Below are positions 23,855 through 33,620 of a stretch of DNA of 64,000 nucleotides, piece after piece (within the stretch, counting starts at the first letter, position 1; each line of letters starts with the position of its first letter). The notes beneath the pieces were generated by a model that was not told the origin of the DNA, searched no databases, and worked only from the letters and a program-made list of their open reading frames with translations. Origin of the DNA: an uncultured Eubacteriales bacterium (GTDB lineage Bacteria > Bacillota > Clostridia > UBA1381 > UMGS1253). The position numbers were made by a program, and so were the translations under genes. The DNA lies in assembly GCA_902492065.1 (NCBI GenBank), contig CABUKE010000001.1, forward strand, positions 496,001 to 560,000, read 5' to 3'.

Positions 23855-26215
23855 ATGGCACAGACAGAGATTCCGTCGTACAAGAGGATGGATACGGCGG
23901 CAGAACCGGCTAAGAAAAAACAAACGGCAGCACTAAGATTGAAAAAACGGGACTACATAGCGGGGGGATTGTCATTTTTACTGGCGCGGGCAGCAATGTT
24001 CGGCTCCATGAGTCCATTTGCGACGGCATTTTTCGCATCGTCATTTACGAAAGGACGGATGCCTCTGACCATGCTGTGTACATTGATTGGCTGTCTCAGC
24101 ACTGGCATGGGAGTAAAGGCGTTTAAATACCTGATTGCTATGGGAATTTTTGCCGGCTACAAGCTCCTGTTTGACAAAAAGGGGCAGAATTCGGCGCTTA
24201 TGAACGCTGCGGCAGCAAGTATGGGGCTGTTTATTGGCGGTATGGTCATGATGCTGTTTGATATGGTGCTGATTTACAATGTGTTATTGCTTTGCCTCGA
24301 GTGTCTACTGTGCGGCTTTCTCACGATTGTGTTCCGCGAAACAAACAGTCTAATTGAAAAAAAGGAAAGCGTCAAGGGCAAGGTCACTAACGAACAGCTT
24401 TTAAGTTTGCTGATTGTTTTTGGGCTCGCCATTGCGGGATTAAACGACATAACGCGTCTGGGCCAAATCAGCCTCAGCGAGATTGTCTGCGTCCTGGCGG
24501 TATTGCTGCTGGCCTACTGCCGGGGGATGGCGATTGGCGCTTGCGCCGGTGCGGCGGCGGGGATTGTGTGCGCGATGAATTCGACGGACATGCTTCCGGT
24601 CATCGGGATTTATACGCTGTGTGGGTTTTTGGCAGGCTGTGCCAAACCGATTGGGAAATATGGAGTTGCGCTGGCGTTTGCACTGTCGGCAGCCAGTCTT
24701 GGGTTTATGACGACTATGTATATATATGGACAGGTTAGTATTTTAAACTTTGTTTTAGGCGCAGCATTGTTTATGCTTTTGCCGAAAAGCAAACTGGAAC
24801 ATGTGCAGGGGTTTGTAAATGGGTATTATACGACACGCTCGGAACGGCCCTATATGGAGCGGATGCAGGAGGTCATGCTGTCGCGCCTGGGGGATTTATC
24901 CTCCACATTTTCCTCGCTGGCCGACTCGTTTGACACGCTCTCCGAGCAGCGTTCCTGTGAGGGGCGGCTTAACATGACGCAGGTATCTGACGATACGGCA
25001 CAAAAAATCTGCCGCCAGTGCGGCCTTCGCAGCCATTGCTGGGAGAAGGAGGCCCAGCTCACCCATAAAACGATTATTGGCATGGGCAAAAAGTTAGAAG
25101 AAAAGGGATATGCAGATGTGCTGGACCTGATGCCGGAATTCCGGGAAAAGTGCGTCCATGCGGGAGAGTTTGTTGCAGCGGCAAACCATTTTTATGAAAT
25201 CAGCCGAATCAACGCGCTGTGGGAGGGCCAGCTCGAAGAGTCACGACAGGTGCTGTCCCAGCAATATAAGGGATTTGCTACTGTGATGGATTCGCTTTCG
25301 CTGGAGCTGCAAAACGACATATCGTGCGAGAGCAAATATGAGAAGAAAATTTTGTCCGAGTTGATAAAAAAGAAAATCACCCTAAAAAGTATCTGTGTGT
25401 TTGAAAAGCCGGACGGCAGCTTTGAGGCAGAGGCGGAGTTTTACGACGAAGAGGATATGGAAACGGCGGAGGAAATGCTTGCCGTTGTTTCGCAGGTATT
25501 GGGCCAGCCGATGCGCATGGCCGGGATGCCGGGCGATACCTTAAAGGTATTAATTGAGCCGCTTTTAAACTTTAAGATTGTAAGCGGAATTGCAACGGTA
25601 AAGAAGGATGGGGAAGAGCAGAACGGCGACACGTGCTGTGCGCTCAGTCTGAGCGATAACCGCTATGCGCTGGCAATCAGCGACGGGATGGGAAGCGGCG
25701 CGGCAGCCGCGAACGAGAGCAAAACAACGATTCAACTGCTAAAAAAGCTCCTGCTTGCCGGGTTTGACCGGGCGGCGGCAATCCAGCTCATCAATTCCGC
25801 GCTCGTGCTGAAAAACGGACAAGAATCGTTTGCAACGATTGACCTTGCGCTGATTGATTTGGTAAGCGCAAAGGCCGAATTTGTCAAAATTGGTGCGGCG
25901 ACTGGCTACATCCGCCGGGCGGACAGCATTGACAGTATCTTTTGCAATACGCTTCCGGCGGGTATCCTCTCTGAAGCGGATATCCAGCTTTCCTGCCGGC
26001 GGCTCGCGGCGGGTGACTGCATTATTATGGTGAGCGACGGCGTGGCAAACGCGAAAAAGAATGTAAACTGGGTATGCGAGACCTTGATGGGGATTCCGGA
26101 GGAGGAAGAACCGGAAACCGTTGCGGAAATCATCCTCAAGGAGGCAGTCATCCACAAGCGCGGTGCGGTAAACGACGATATGACGGTCATTGCTGCAAAA
26201 ATATTGGAAAAATAA
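23855..26215 (+). CDS. spoIIE: Stage II sporulation protein E (SpoIIE), serine phosphatase
   Basis: The 786-residue protein dephosphorylates SpoIIAA to activate SigF in the forespore and takes part in asymmetric septation. About ten TM helices occupy residues 30-310 (ARAAMFGSMSPFATAFFASSF is the characteristic first one), a central FtsZ-binding/regulatory region with a Cys-rich KICRQCGLRSHCWEKE motif follows, and the PP2C phosphatase domain fills the C-terminal 220 residues (ISDGMGSGAAAANES, IMVSDGVAN and NDDMTVIAAKI hold the metal-binding aspartates). ATG 23855 follows GGGAGAG; an upstream in-frame ATG at 23762 lies before the promoter -10 and is rejected. Length agrees with clostridial SpoIIE. 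Confidence 0.95.
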   Translation: MAQTEIPSYKRMDTAAEPAKKKQTAALRLKKRDYIAGGLSFLLARAAMFGSMSPFATAFFASSFTKGRMPLTMLCTLIGCLSTGMGVKAFKYLIAMGIFAGYKLLFDKKGQNSALMNAAAASMGLFIGGMVMMLFDMVLIYNVLLLCLECLLCGFLTIVFRETNSLIEKKESVKGKVTNEQLLSLLIVFGLAIAGLNDITRLGQISLSEIVCVLAVLLLAYCRGMAIGACAGAAAGIVCAMNSTDMLPVIGIYTLCGFLAGCAKPIGKYGVALAFALSAASLGFMTTMYIYGQVSILNFVLGAALFMLLPKSKLEHVQGFVNGYYTTRSERPYMERMQEVMLSRLGDLSSTFSSLADSFDTLSEQRSCEGRLNMTQVSDDTAQKICRQCGLRSHCWEKEAQLTHKTIIGMGKKLEEKGYADVLDLMPEFREKCVHAGEFVAAANHFYEISRINALWEGQLEESRQVLSQQYKGFATVMDSLSLELQNDISCESKYEKKILSELIKKKITLKSICVFEKPDGSFEAEAEFYDEEDMETAEEMLAVVSQVLGQPMRMAGMPGDTLKVLIEPLLNFKIVSGIATVKKDGEEQNGDTCCALSLSDNRYALAISDGMGSGAAAANESKTTIQLLKKLLLAGFDRAAAIQLINSALVLKNGQESFATIDLALIDLVSAKAEFVKIGAATGYIRRADSIDSIFCNTLPAGILSEADIQLSCRRLAAGDCIIMVSDGVANAKKNVNWVCETLMGIPEEEEPETVAEIILKEAVIHKRGAVNDDMTVIAAKILEK

Positions 26216-26325
26216 TGGAAAAACAGGTATAGTGTGAAAAAAACTGGTTTACAATAAGTACAGTGGAGGCTGCGCGGTGGAACTTGCCGCCCGCGCGGCA
26301 AAATCAGCAGGAAAGGAAGCTGTAC

Positions 26326-26535
26326 ATGGCAGACAGAAGCAAAAACGAACAATACGATATCGTGGCGCAGGCGGAAGAAGTGCTGCGGTTGTATATCAAG
26401 CGGTATTTTGACATTACCCGTCAGATGAAAATGGAAAAGGCACGGAAGCGTATGCAAAACCGGGTTATACTCATAACGGGCGGCGCGTGCCTGCTGGTGA
26501 GCGCAGCTTTGCTGGCTCTTGCGTTTTTGATTTGA
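26326..26535 (+). CDS. Small membrane-anchored protein of unknown function downstream of spoIIE
   Basis: This is a 69-residue protein with a charged, helical N-terminal half (QAEEVLRLYIKRYFDITRQMKMEKARKRM) and a single C-terminal TM helix (VILITGGACLLVSAALLALAFLI), so a tail-anchored topology is likely. GAAAGGAAG precedes ATG 26326; a GTG 63 bases upstream lacks a ribosome site. It lies 110 bases after spoIIE on the same strand with no terminator between, so it may be read from the spoIIE promoter. I do not recognise a family. Confidence 0.6.
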   Translation: MADRSKNEQYDIVAQAEEVLRLYIKRYFDITRQMKMEKARKRMQNRVILITGGACLLVSAALLALAFLI

Positions 26536-26563
26536 CTGCCTGAATAACTGCAGATAATATGTC

Positions 26564-26598
26564 ACAGGGATGGAGTACGCTCCATCCCTGTTGTTTTT
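26564..26598 (+). terminator. Rho-independent terminator after the spoIIE unit
   Basis: ACAGGGATGGAG (26564-26575) pairs perfectly with CTCCATCCCTGT (26580-26591), followed by TGTTTTT. Confidence 0.9.
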
Positions 26599-26629
26599 AG
26601 AAAAGTTGCCTGATATTTTATAATATTGG

Positions 26630-26658
26630 TAGACATTCCTGTTGAAAAGTGATAAAAT
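26630..26658 (+). promoter_or_regulatory. Promoter of the GH88 lipoprotein gene
   Basis: TAGACA (26630-26635), 17 bases, TAAAAT (26653-26658), 41 bases before the ATG. Confidence 0.6.
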
Positions 26659-26699
26659 GAAACCATATATGCAAGAGCTATGGAATAAGGAGGACGTTT

Positions 26700-28343
26700 A
26701 TGAAGGGGAAGACTGGAAGATTTATAAAAGGTGTATTAAGTATGGCCTTGTCATGTGCGCTTTTGCTCGGCGGATGCGCTCCGACGCAGAACCAGAACGA
26801 CGCCGCTGCGCAGGAAACTGATCTGCGTCCAGCTGTTGAGCGGGTTGTATTTACAATCGGGTCGGATACAATGTATATTGGAACGCGGGAATACACGATT
26901 GTGGCGCCCTATCTGGTTAACGATACGACGCTGGTGCCTGTTCGCGCCGTTTCTGAGGGGTTGGGCGCGGAGGTTGGCTGGGACGGCGACGCCGGCCTTG
27001 TCAGCGTCAAAAAGGACGGTGTGGACGTTGCGCTGACGATAGACAGTCCGTCCGCACAGATTAACGGGCAGACGATAGAGCTTTTGTGCGCGCCCGCGCT
27101 CAATGGGGATACGACGATGGTTCCAATCCGCGTTATCAGCGAGGCGTTTGGAATGGAGGTTACATACGACGCGGTAAAAGAAAACGTGATAGTCGCAAAA
27201 CGGTCTTTCCCAGACACAGTAACCGTCAATGCAGCAGAGATAAGCGCGGCGAAGAACTTTATCTGCGATAAAATTGCGCAGACGGCGGATAAATTTGTGG
27301 ATGGACGGTTCCCGCACGGTTCGAAGGACGGCAAATATATTCCCGAGGCACCCGGTTGGGTCGGCGGGTTTTATACGGGACTGAATTATCTTTGCTATGA
27401 CTTCAGCGGTGAAGAGGCGTACCGTATAAAAGCGGAGGAAGCGTCTGAAACACTGAAAACGCTTTTCTATAACGATAAGCAGGTGTATAATCACGACCTG
27501 GGCTTTACATTTGTGCTGTCTTACTATCAGGACTATCTGTTGACGGGGAGCGAAGAATCGAAACAGGTGGTTATTGACGCAGGGGATGCGCTGCTCGCAC
27601 GGGCAAACAAAAAGCTTGGTTACATTCAGGGCTGGAACGTATGGGGAAAGGATAAATTTAGCCAGGAAAATCAATTTCGCATGATTGCAGACAGCATGTG
27701 CAACATTCCGCTTCTGTTTATCTGCTCTGAGCTGACTGGTGACAGTAAATATTATGACGGCGCGGTACAGCATGCCCGGATAACGCAGCAGTATTTGGTA
27801 CGTAACGATTATACATCGGCGCATACGTTTGTATTTACGCCGGACGGCGAGCCAAAGTACGAGAAGACGCATCAGGGTGCTGCGGACGATTCGTGCTGGG
27901 CGCGCGGGCAGGCGTGGATTATCAACGGGATGGCGTATGTATATGCAAAAACGGGCGACACCTCATTTTTGGATACGGCGAAAAACTGCGCGGATACCTA
28001 CTTTTTGAAAACGGAGCAAGACCTGATTCCAAAGTGGGACCTCGACTATCAACGGTTTGCGAGCGAGCCGCGCGATAGCTCGGCGGCAGGGATTATCGCA
28101 TGCGGTCTGATGCAAATATACGACTCGACGGGTGACGAATTCTACTATGAGGCAGCGAAACGGATATTTAAGACACTGTATGAAAGCTACAGTACAAAGG
28201 ACGACCCGGACAATGAGGGGCTGATTCTGCACGCAACGGGGAATAAGCCGAGCAATCAGAATATAGATGTATCCCTGATTTATGGCGACTACTATTTTGC
28301 CGAACTGACGGAGCGCCTCGGCGAAAAAGTGGAAAATGAATAG
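26700..28343 (+). CDS. GH88-type unsaturated uronyl hydrolase lipoprotein with stalk domain
   Basis: The 547-residue protein starts with a lipoprotein signal (SCALLLGGC, lipobox Cys near residue 26), so it should be tethered outside the membrane. Residues 45-170 are a copper-amine-oxidase-type stalk domain with two repeats (VNDTTLVPVRAVSEGLGAEV and NGDTTMVPIRVISEAFGMEV). Residues 180-547 form a GH88-type (alpha/alpha)6 barrel that removes unsaturated uronic acids left by lyases. The HDLGFTFVLSYYQD and RMIADSMCNIPLLF segments hold the two conserved Asp, and DDSCWARGQAW is a strong signature. AAGGAGG precedes the ATG. The next gene encodes a signal-less paralogue 61 bases downstream. Confidence 0.88.
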   Translation: MKGKTGRFIKGVLSMALSCALLLGGCAPTQNQNDAAAQETDLRPAVERVVFTIGSDTMYIGTREYTIVAPYLVNDTTLVPVRAVSEGLGAEVGWDGDAGLVSVKKDGVDVALTIDSPSAQINGQTIELLCAPALNGDTTMVPIRVISEAFGMEVTYDAVKENVIVAKRSFPDTVTVNAAEISAAKNFICDKIAQTADKFVDGRFPHGSKDGKYIPEAPGWVGGFYTGLNYLCYDFSGEEAYRIKAEEASETLKTLFYNDKQVYNHDLGFTFVLSYYQDYLLTGSEESKQVVIDAGDALLARANKKLGYIQGWNVWGKDKFSQENQFRMIADSMCNIPLLFICSELTGDSKYYDGAVQHARITQQYLVRNDYTSAHTFVFTPDGEPKYEKTHQGAADDSCWARGQAWIINGMAYVYAKTGDTSFLDTAKNCADTYFLKTEQDLIPKWDLDYQRFASEPRDSSAAGIIACGLMQIYDSTGDEFYYEAAKRIFKTLYESYSTKDDPDNEGLILHATGNKPSNQNIDVSLIYGDYYFAELTERLGEKVENE

Positions 28344-28404
28344 ACAGGACCGGGATTCTGTGGTACAATAGGGATTGCAAAAATACATAGGTGGAGGAAT
28401 ACGG

Positions 28405-29514
28405 ATGTTAAACGAAATGAAGCAATTTGTTTTGAGTAAAACGGCCGAAAATGATAAGAAAATCGGCGACCTGTTCCCGCACGCAACGGAAAATGGCGTG
28501 TACGACCGGATTGAAAACTGCGGCTGGACCGGCGGGTTTTATACGGGGCTGAACTACTTGTGCTATGAAATGAGCAAGGATGCGTTCTATCTTAAGGCGG
28601 CGCAGGCACCGTTGCCGCGTCTGAAAAAGGCGCTCGACGAGAAGGGGACGGCGCTCGGGCATGACATTGGAATGCTGTTTTCACCAGCTTATTATGCTGA
28701 CTACAAACTGACTGGAAACGAAGAATCAAAAGCGGTCACACTGCAGGCTGGGGAAACGCTGCTCAAGCGTTTCAAGCCGAACGGCGAGTACATTCAGGCT
28801 TGGGATCAGTGGGGCGACAGCGAGTTTGGGGTTGAAAATCTGACGAGAATGATTATTGACTGCATGTACAATCTGCCTCTGCTGTTCAGGTGCTATGAGA
28901 TTTCCGGGGACAAGAAGTTTTACGATGCGGCCTATAAGCATGCAAAAACAGCGCAGAAGTATCTGGTGCGGGACGATTTCACCACACCGCATACGTTTGT
29001 GTTTAACGAAGACGGTACGCCGCGGTATGAGCGTACACACCAGGGTGCTGCGGATGATTCGTGTTGGGCGCGCGGGCAGGGCTGGGCGATAACCGGCTTT
29101 GCAATGGCGTATCGCTTTACAAAGGATGAAAGCTTCCTGGAAACATCGAAAAACTGTGTGAAAACCTTTTTGAAGATGACGGAAAAAGACCTGATTCCGA
29201 AGTGGGATATGATTTATCAGGGCGACGACAGCGAGCCGCGCGATACCTCGGCAGCTGGAATTATTGCAAACGGACTGATGGAGCTCTATGACATTACGGG
29301 CGAGGAAACATACAAGGATACGGCATACAAGATGCTCGTCACACTGTATACAGACTACAGCTCAAAGGACGATCCGGCTTATGAGGGGTTAATCAAGGAG
29401 GCAACCGGACATAAGCCAGCTGGGAAGAACATTAATGTTTCTCTGATTTACGGCGATTACTATTTTGTAGAGCTTTTGTCTCGGTTTATGGGAACATCAA
29501 AGGGATACTGGTAA
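28405..29514 (+). CDS. GH88-type unsaturated uronyl hydrolase (cytoplasmic paralogue)
   Basis: This 369-residue enzyme has no signal peptide and consists of the GH88 barrel alone. It shares GWTGGFYTGLNYLCYEMS, GHDIGMLFSPAYYADYK, RMIIDCMYNLPLLF, RTHQGAADDSCWARGQGWAITGFAMAYRF and INVSLIYGDYYFVELL with the preceding lipoprotein, so the pair arose by duplication. It probably finishes hydrolysis of imported unsaturated disaccharides, releasing 5-keto-4-deoxyuronate. ATG 28405 follows GGTGGAGG. A bidirectional terminator closes the unit. Confidence 0.9.
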   Translation: MLNEMKQFVLSKTAENDKKIGDLFPHATENGVYDRIENCGWTGGFYTGLNYLCYEMSKDAFYLKAAQAPLPRLKKALDEKGTALGHDIGMLFSPAYYADYKLTGNEESKAVTLQAGETLLKRFKPNGEYIQAWDQWGDSEFGVENLTRMIIDCMYNLPLLFRCYEISGDKKFYDAAYKHAKTAQKYLVRDDFTTPHTFVFNEDGTPRYERTHQGAADDSCWARGQGWAITGFAMAYRFTKDESFLETSKNCVKTFLKMTEKDLIPKWDMIYQGDDSEPRDTSAAGIIANGLMELYDITGEETYKDTAYKMLVTLYTDYSSKDDPAYEGLIKEATGHKPAGKNINVSLIYGDYYFVELLSRFMGTSKGYW

Positions 29515-29522
29515 AAGGATCA

Positions 29523-29558
29523 AAAAATACCTGTCTGAAGATTCAGGCAGGTATTTTT
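29523..29558. terminator. Bidirectional terminator between convergent GH88 and antiporter genes
   Basis: AAATACCTGTCTGA (29525-29538) pairs with TCAGGCAGGTATTT (29543-29556) with one mismatch. T runs flank it on both strands. Confidence 0.85.
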
Positions 29559-29560
29559 AT

Positions 29561-30886
29561 TTATTTCTTATTTTGTTTTGTCGGCTCGTCAGTCTGGCTA
29601 CTTCTCTTTTTCATTAGTTCATTATTCATCTCAAGTAGAGCTTGCTCTGCCCGGTCAAGTTCATACGTTTCCTCGTACTTTTCAGCAAGCGGGCTTTCTT
29701 CCAATCCCTCATACTTTTTCGACTTGGAAAATGCGAGCTTTAGGAAGATTGGCGTTACAATTGTCGTTACGACAACGACCAGCGCAACCGGTCCAAAGAA
29801 TGCTGTGCTCATCAGGCCGAGAGCAGCGCCCTTGTTCGCGACAATCAATGCGACCTCACCGCGGGAAATCATCCCGACGCCAATCTGCATGCTTTCTTGA
29901 TTGCTGTATCCCATCATTTTAGCGCCGAGCCCGCAGCCAACAACCTTTGACAAGATTGCTACAATCAAAAGCAGAACCGTGAACAGGATGATTGACCATC
30001 CCATCTGCGGCACCGTGATTTGCAGCCCTACACTTGCAAAGAAGATTGGGGATAGAAACATATAAGACAATGTTTCAAATCGGGACGCAATATAATTGGT
30101 TTCCTGTGTGCCGGAAATAATTAAGCCTGCAATAAATGCGCCCGTGATATCCGCAACGCCGAAGAAATGTTCTGCGCAATAGGAAAAGAATAGACACAGT
30201 ACGAATGCCACAATAACAAAGCGGCGCAAATCCCTTTTATGCCGCGCAAACCACTTACGAAGCAGTTTGTTCGCGAGAATACCGATGACGATTGCAATTA
30301 CGAAGAATGCAACAATTTTAAGTGCTACAATCCAAATATTTACGCTCGTGTCTGCAAGACTCGTGATAATGGTGAGGGCAATAATGCCTAAAACATCGTC
30401 AATGAGTGCCGCACCCAGGATTGCGTTACCGGCTCTGGTCGACAGTTTCCCCATTTCACGCAATGTTTCGACTGAGATGCTTACCGATGTTGCAGTCAGA
30501 ATAATACCAATAAAGATATTTTGCAGCATGGTACTTGCGGTAGCGCCTTCGCCATTGTTGAAGAAATGTGCGACCGCCCAGCCGCCAAGAAGCGGAACGA
30601 TAACACCGATCATGGCGATAACAAATGAGGCTTTGCCTGATTTCTTCAATTCTCCAATGTCAGTTTCCAAGCCAGCGGTGAACATCAGCACAATAACGCC
30701 GATTTCTGATATTTTTTTCAGCAGGTCGCCCTGGTCATGCACGATGTTAAGCAGTGCCGGCCCCAGGATAACGCCTGCAATCAAAGCACCAACTACCTGT
30801 GGCATCCGAAACTTTCGGGTCAGCATACCCAAAAGCTTTGTGCTGAGCAGGATTAGCGCAATATCCAGCAGAAAATGATAATCCAT
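29561..30886 (-). CDS. CPA2-family cation/proton antiporter
   Basis: The 441-residue protein is a monovalent cation:proton antiporter of the CPA2 (KefB/NapA-like) family, with about 12 TM helices. Signatures are PQVVGALIAGVILGPALL in helix 2, FTAGLETDI near residue 75, and AALIDDVLGIIALTI in helix 5, where the conserved aspartates of the ion site lie. There is no TrkA-N domain; the C-terminus is a charged tail of about 65 residues (EESPLAEKYEETYELDRAEQ). The start at 30886 is preferred because AGGGG sits nine bases upstream, whereas the ATG at 30895 overlaps that site. It faces the GH88 pair and precedes nothing else on its strand after the terminator. Confidence 0.9.
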   Translation of the reverse strand: MDYHFLLDIALILLSTKLLGMLTRKFRMPQVVGALIAGVILGPALLNIVHDQGDLLKKISEIGVIVLMFTAGLETDIGELKKSGKASFVIAMIGVIVPLLGGWAVAHFFNNGEGATASTMLQNIFIGIILTATSVSISVETLREMGKLSTRAGNAILGAALIDDVLGIIALTIITSLADTSVNIWIVALKIVAFFVIAIVIGILANKLLRKWFARHKRDLRRFVIVAFVLCLFFSYCAEHFFGVADITGAFIAGLIISGTQETNYIASRFETLSYMFLSPIFFASVGLQITVPQMGWSIILFTVLLLIVAILSKVVGCGLGAKMMGYSNQESMQIGVGMISRGEVALIVANKGAALGLMSTAFFGPVALVVVVTTIVTPIFLKLAFSKSKKYEGLEESPLAEKYEETYELDRAEQALLEMNNELMKKRSSQTDEPTKQNKK

Positions 30887-30963
30887 ATTACACATCCCCT
30901 TATAATATGCAATTCTCTATGTAAAGCGCTTTTCAGCGCCATTTGTCTTTGCATGCGCGCGCC

Positions 30964-33600
30964 TTACCGAAGCGCCGCGAGGTTTTCTTCTACTTTTTTG
31001 AGCATTTCGGAATACTTCTTGCCCTTTTCCGCCTCGGCGGCAACGACTGCCGCGGGCGCCTTGTCGGTAAAGCCTTTGTTGGAGAGTTTGCCCTCTACGC
31101 GCTTAATCTCAGACAAAAGGGCTTTCTTCTCTTTTTCCAGACGCTCAATTTCTTTTTTCTTATCGACTAATTCATCCATTGGGAGGTATATGCTTGCGCC
31201 TTCCACAACAACGCAGACTGCGCCCTCTCCAATGCCGCCGTTATCCTTCACGATGGCAACGCTCTGCGCACCAGCCAGCTTTTCAAAGAAGGGGATCCCA
31301 GCGGAAAACACATCGCAGAGCTGCGTCACAATAATGACGTTACACTTTTTTGACGGCGGCACGTTCATCTCATTGCGCGTATTGCGGATGCTTTTGATTG
31401 CTTCCATGATGAGCGACATGTTCTTCTCTTCCTGTGCAAAGTTGAGCGCGGCGTTGTAGTGCGGCCAAGCACTGACCATGATACTCTCGCCGTCATGCGG
31501 CAAATGCTGCCAGATTTCCTCTGTAATAAATGGCATGAACGGGTGTAAAAGCTTCATCGTTTCCGACAATACATACGTGAGCACATACTGCGCCGTATCG
31601 CGCGTGCTGTTCTCCTTATCGAACAGGCGCGGCTTCACAAGTTCGATATACCAGTCGCAGTAATCGTCCCAGATGAAGTCATAAATCTTCGCCAGCGCAA
31701 CGCCAAGTTCAAATTTATCGAGGTTTTCAGTTACTTCTTTGACAATGCGGTTAAACCGGCTGATAATCCACTTATCTTCAAGCTGCAAATCGCCGGATTC
31801 CGGCAGTTTATTTTCGCTGATTTCCAGATTCATCAACACAAAGCGCGACGCATTCCAAATCTTATTGGCAAAGTTACGGCTTGCCTGTACCTTCTTTTCT
31901 GAAAAACGCATGTCGTTGCCCGGTGCGTTTCCGGTCACGAGCGTAAAGCGGAGTGCATCTGCACCGTACTGTTCGATGATTTCGAGCGGGTCAATGCCGT
32001 TGCCGAGCGACTTCGACATCTTGCGCCCCTGCTCGTCGCGGACAAGGCCGTGGATAAATACGTGCTTAAACGGCTCTTTCCCCATATGCTCCGCGCTGGA
32101 GAAAATCATCCGCGCTACCCAGAAGAAGATGATGTCATATCCAGTCACGAGGACGGACGTGGGGAAGAACTTTTCCAGTTCCTTCGTCTGCTTCGGCCAT
32201 CCAAGCGTCGAGAATGGCCATAGCGCGGAGGAAAACCACGTGTCGAGCACGTCGGAATCCTGACGCATCGGCGCGCCACACTTCGGACAGGTGTCAACGT
32301 GTGTTTTGGACACAACGGTTTCGCCGCACGCATCGCAGTAGTACGCTGGAATCCGATGCCCCCACCAGAGCTGACGGGAGATACACCAGTCGTGTACGTT
32401 TTCCATCCAGTTTAAATACGTTTTTGTGAACCGCTCCGGCACAAACTGCGTCCGGCCTTCGGTCACGATTTTGATTGCCTCTTCGGCAAGCGGCTTCATC
32501 TTGACAAACCATTGTTTTGACGTAATTGGTTCAACGGTCGTGCCGCAGCGATAACATTGGCCGACGTTGTGCGCATGGTCCTCAATTTTGATGAGATAGC
32601 CGCCGTCCTCCAAATCCTTTACCATCTGCTTGCGCGCCTCGTACCGGTCAAGCCCCTCGTACTTGCCGCCGTTTGCATTAATGGTCGCGTCGTCGTTTAA
32701 GACCTTGATCTGCTCCAGCCCATGGCGCAGACCAACCTCAAAGTCGTTCGGGTCATGCGCCGGCGTGATTTTAACCGCGCCTGTGCCGAACTCCTTGTCA
32801 ACATATTCGTCGGCAATGACAGGAATTTCCCGCCCTACGAGCGGGAGGATCAGCGTCTTTCCAACGAGATGCGTGTAGCGTTCATCGTCCGGATGTACCG
32901 CTACCGCCGTATCACCCAAAAGCGTTTCCGGGCGCGTAGTTGCAATTGTCAGATATTCGTCAGAATCCTTTACAAAGTACTTGATATACCAGAAATGGCC
33001 CGCCTGTTCCTCGTACTCAACCTCTGCGTCGGACAGCGCGGTTGTACACTTCGGGCACCAGTTGATGATGCGGTTGCCCTGGTAAATCAGGCCCTTCTTA
33101 TACAGGTTGACAAACACTTCCAATACAGCGTCCGAACAGCCCTCATCCATCGTAAAGCGCTCGCGGTCCCAGTCGCAGGAGCAGCCCAGCTTTTTGAGCT
33201 GGCTGATGATGCGGTCGCCGTACTTTTGCTTCCAGTCCCATACGCGCTCCAAAAATGCTTCGCGCCCGAGGTCGTAGCGCGTTTTGCCCTCTTCGTTGCG
33301 CAGGACTTCTTCTACCTTGATTTGCGTCGCAATGCCGGCGTGGTCGGTCCCCGGCACCCAAAGCGCCTCATAGCCGGACATCCGCTTATAGCGAATCAGA
33401 ATGTCCTGCAGCGTTTCATCGAGCGCATGTCCCATGTGGAGCTGGCCTGTCACGTTCGGCGGCGGGATTACGATAGTGAACGGCTCTTTTTCGCTGGTCT
33501 CATCTGCATGGAAGAAGCCAGCCTCCGTCCAAAACTGGTAGAGTCGGTTCTCAAATTCGCCCGGCTCATATGTTTTTGCAATATTATTTTTATCATTCAT
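30964..33600 (-). CDS. valS: Valyl-tRNA synthetase
   Basis: The 878-residue class I enzyme charges tRNA-Val and edits threonine. The class I HIGH motif is PPPNVTGQLHMGHAL near residue 50, the CP1 editing domain follows with the TTRPETLLGDTAVAV segment, and KMSKSLGN is near residue 520. The tRNA-binding anticodon domain and a C-terminal coiled coil (DKKKEIERLEKEKKALLSEIKRVEGKL) complete the protein. TGGAGGCTA precedes the ATG. A small membrane protein gene lies 20 bases upstream on the same strand and probably shares its promoter. No T-box leader is visible before the unit. Confidence 0.97.
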   Translation of the reverse strand: MNDKNNIAKTYEPGEFENRLYQFWTEAGFFHADETSEKEPFTIVIPPPNVTGQLHMGHALDETLQDILIRYKRMSGYEALWVPGTDHAGIATQIKVEEVLRNEEGKTRYDLGREAFLERVWDWKQKYGDRIISQLKKLGCSCDWDRERFTMDEGCSDAVLEVFVNLYKKGLIYQGNRIINWCPKCTTALSDAEVEYEEQAGHFWYIKYFVKDSDEYLTIATTRPETLLGDTAVAVHPDDERYTHLVGKTLILPLVGREIPVIADEYVDKEFGTGAVKITPAHDPNDFEVGLRHGLEQIKVLNDDATINANGGKYEGLDRYEARKQMVKDLEDGGYLIKIEDHAHNVGQCYRCGTTVEPITSKQWFVKMKPLAEEAIKIVTEGRTQFVPERFTKTYLNWMENVHDWCISRQLWWGHRIPAYYCDACGETVVSKTHVDTCPKCGAPMRQDSDVLDTWFSSALWPFSTLGWPKQTKELEKFFPTSVLVTGYDIIFFWVARMIFSSAEHMGKEPFKHVFIHGLVRDEQGRKMSKSLGNGIDPLEIIEQYGADALRFTLVTGNAPGNDMRFSEKKVQASRNFANKIWNASRFVLMNLEISENKLPESGDLQLEDKWIISRFNRIVKEVTENLDKFELGVALAKIYDFIWDDYCDWYIELVKPRLFDKENSTRDTAQYVLTYVLSETMKLLHPFMPFITEEIWQHLPHDGESIMVSAWPHYNAALNFAQEEKNMSLIMEAIKSIRNTRNEMNVPPSKKCNVIIVTQLCDVFSAGIPFFEKLAGAQSVAIVKDNGGIGEGAVCVVVEGASIYLPMDELVDKKKEIERLEKEKKALLSEIKRVEGKLSNKGFTDKAPAAVVAAEAEKGKKYSEMLKKVEENLAALR

Positions 33601-33620
33601 GGTATCTTAGCCTCCATTTT

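Noticed and set aside
26751..27872. 373-codon frame antisense to the GH88 lipoprotein gene
   Set aside because: It is complementary to a fully supported gene and has no start signal.
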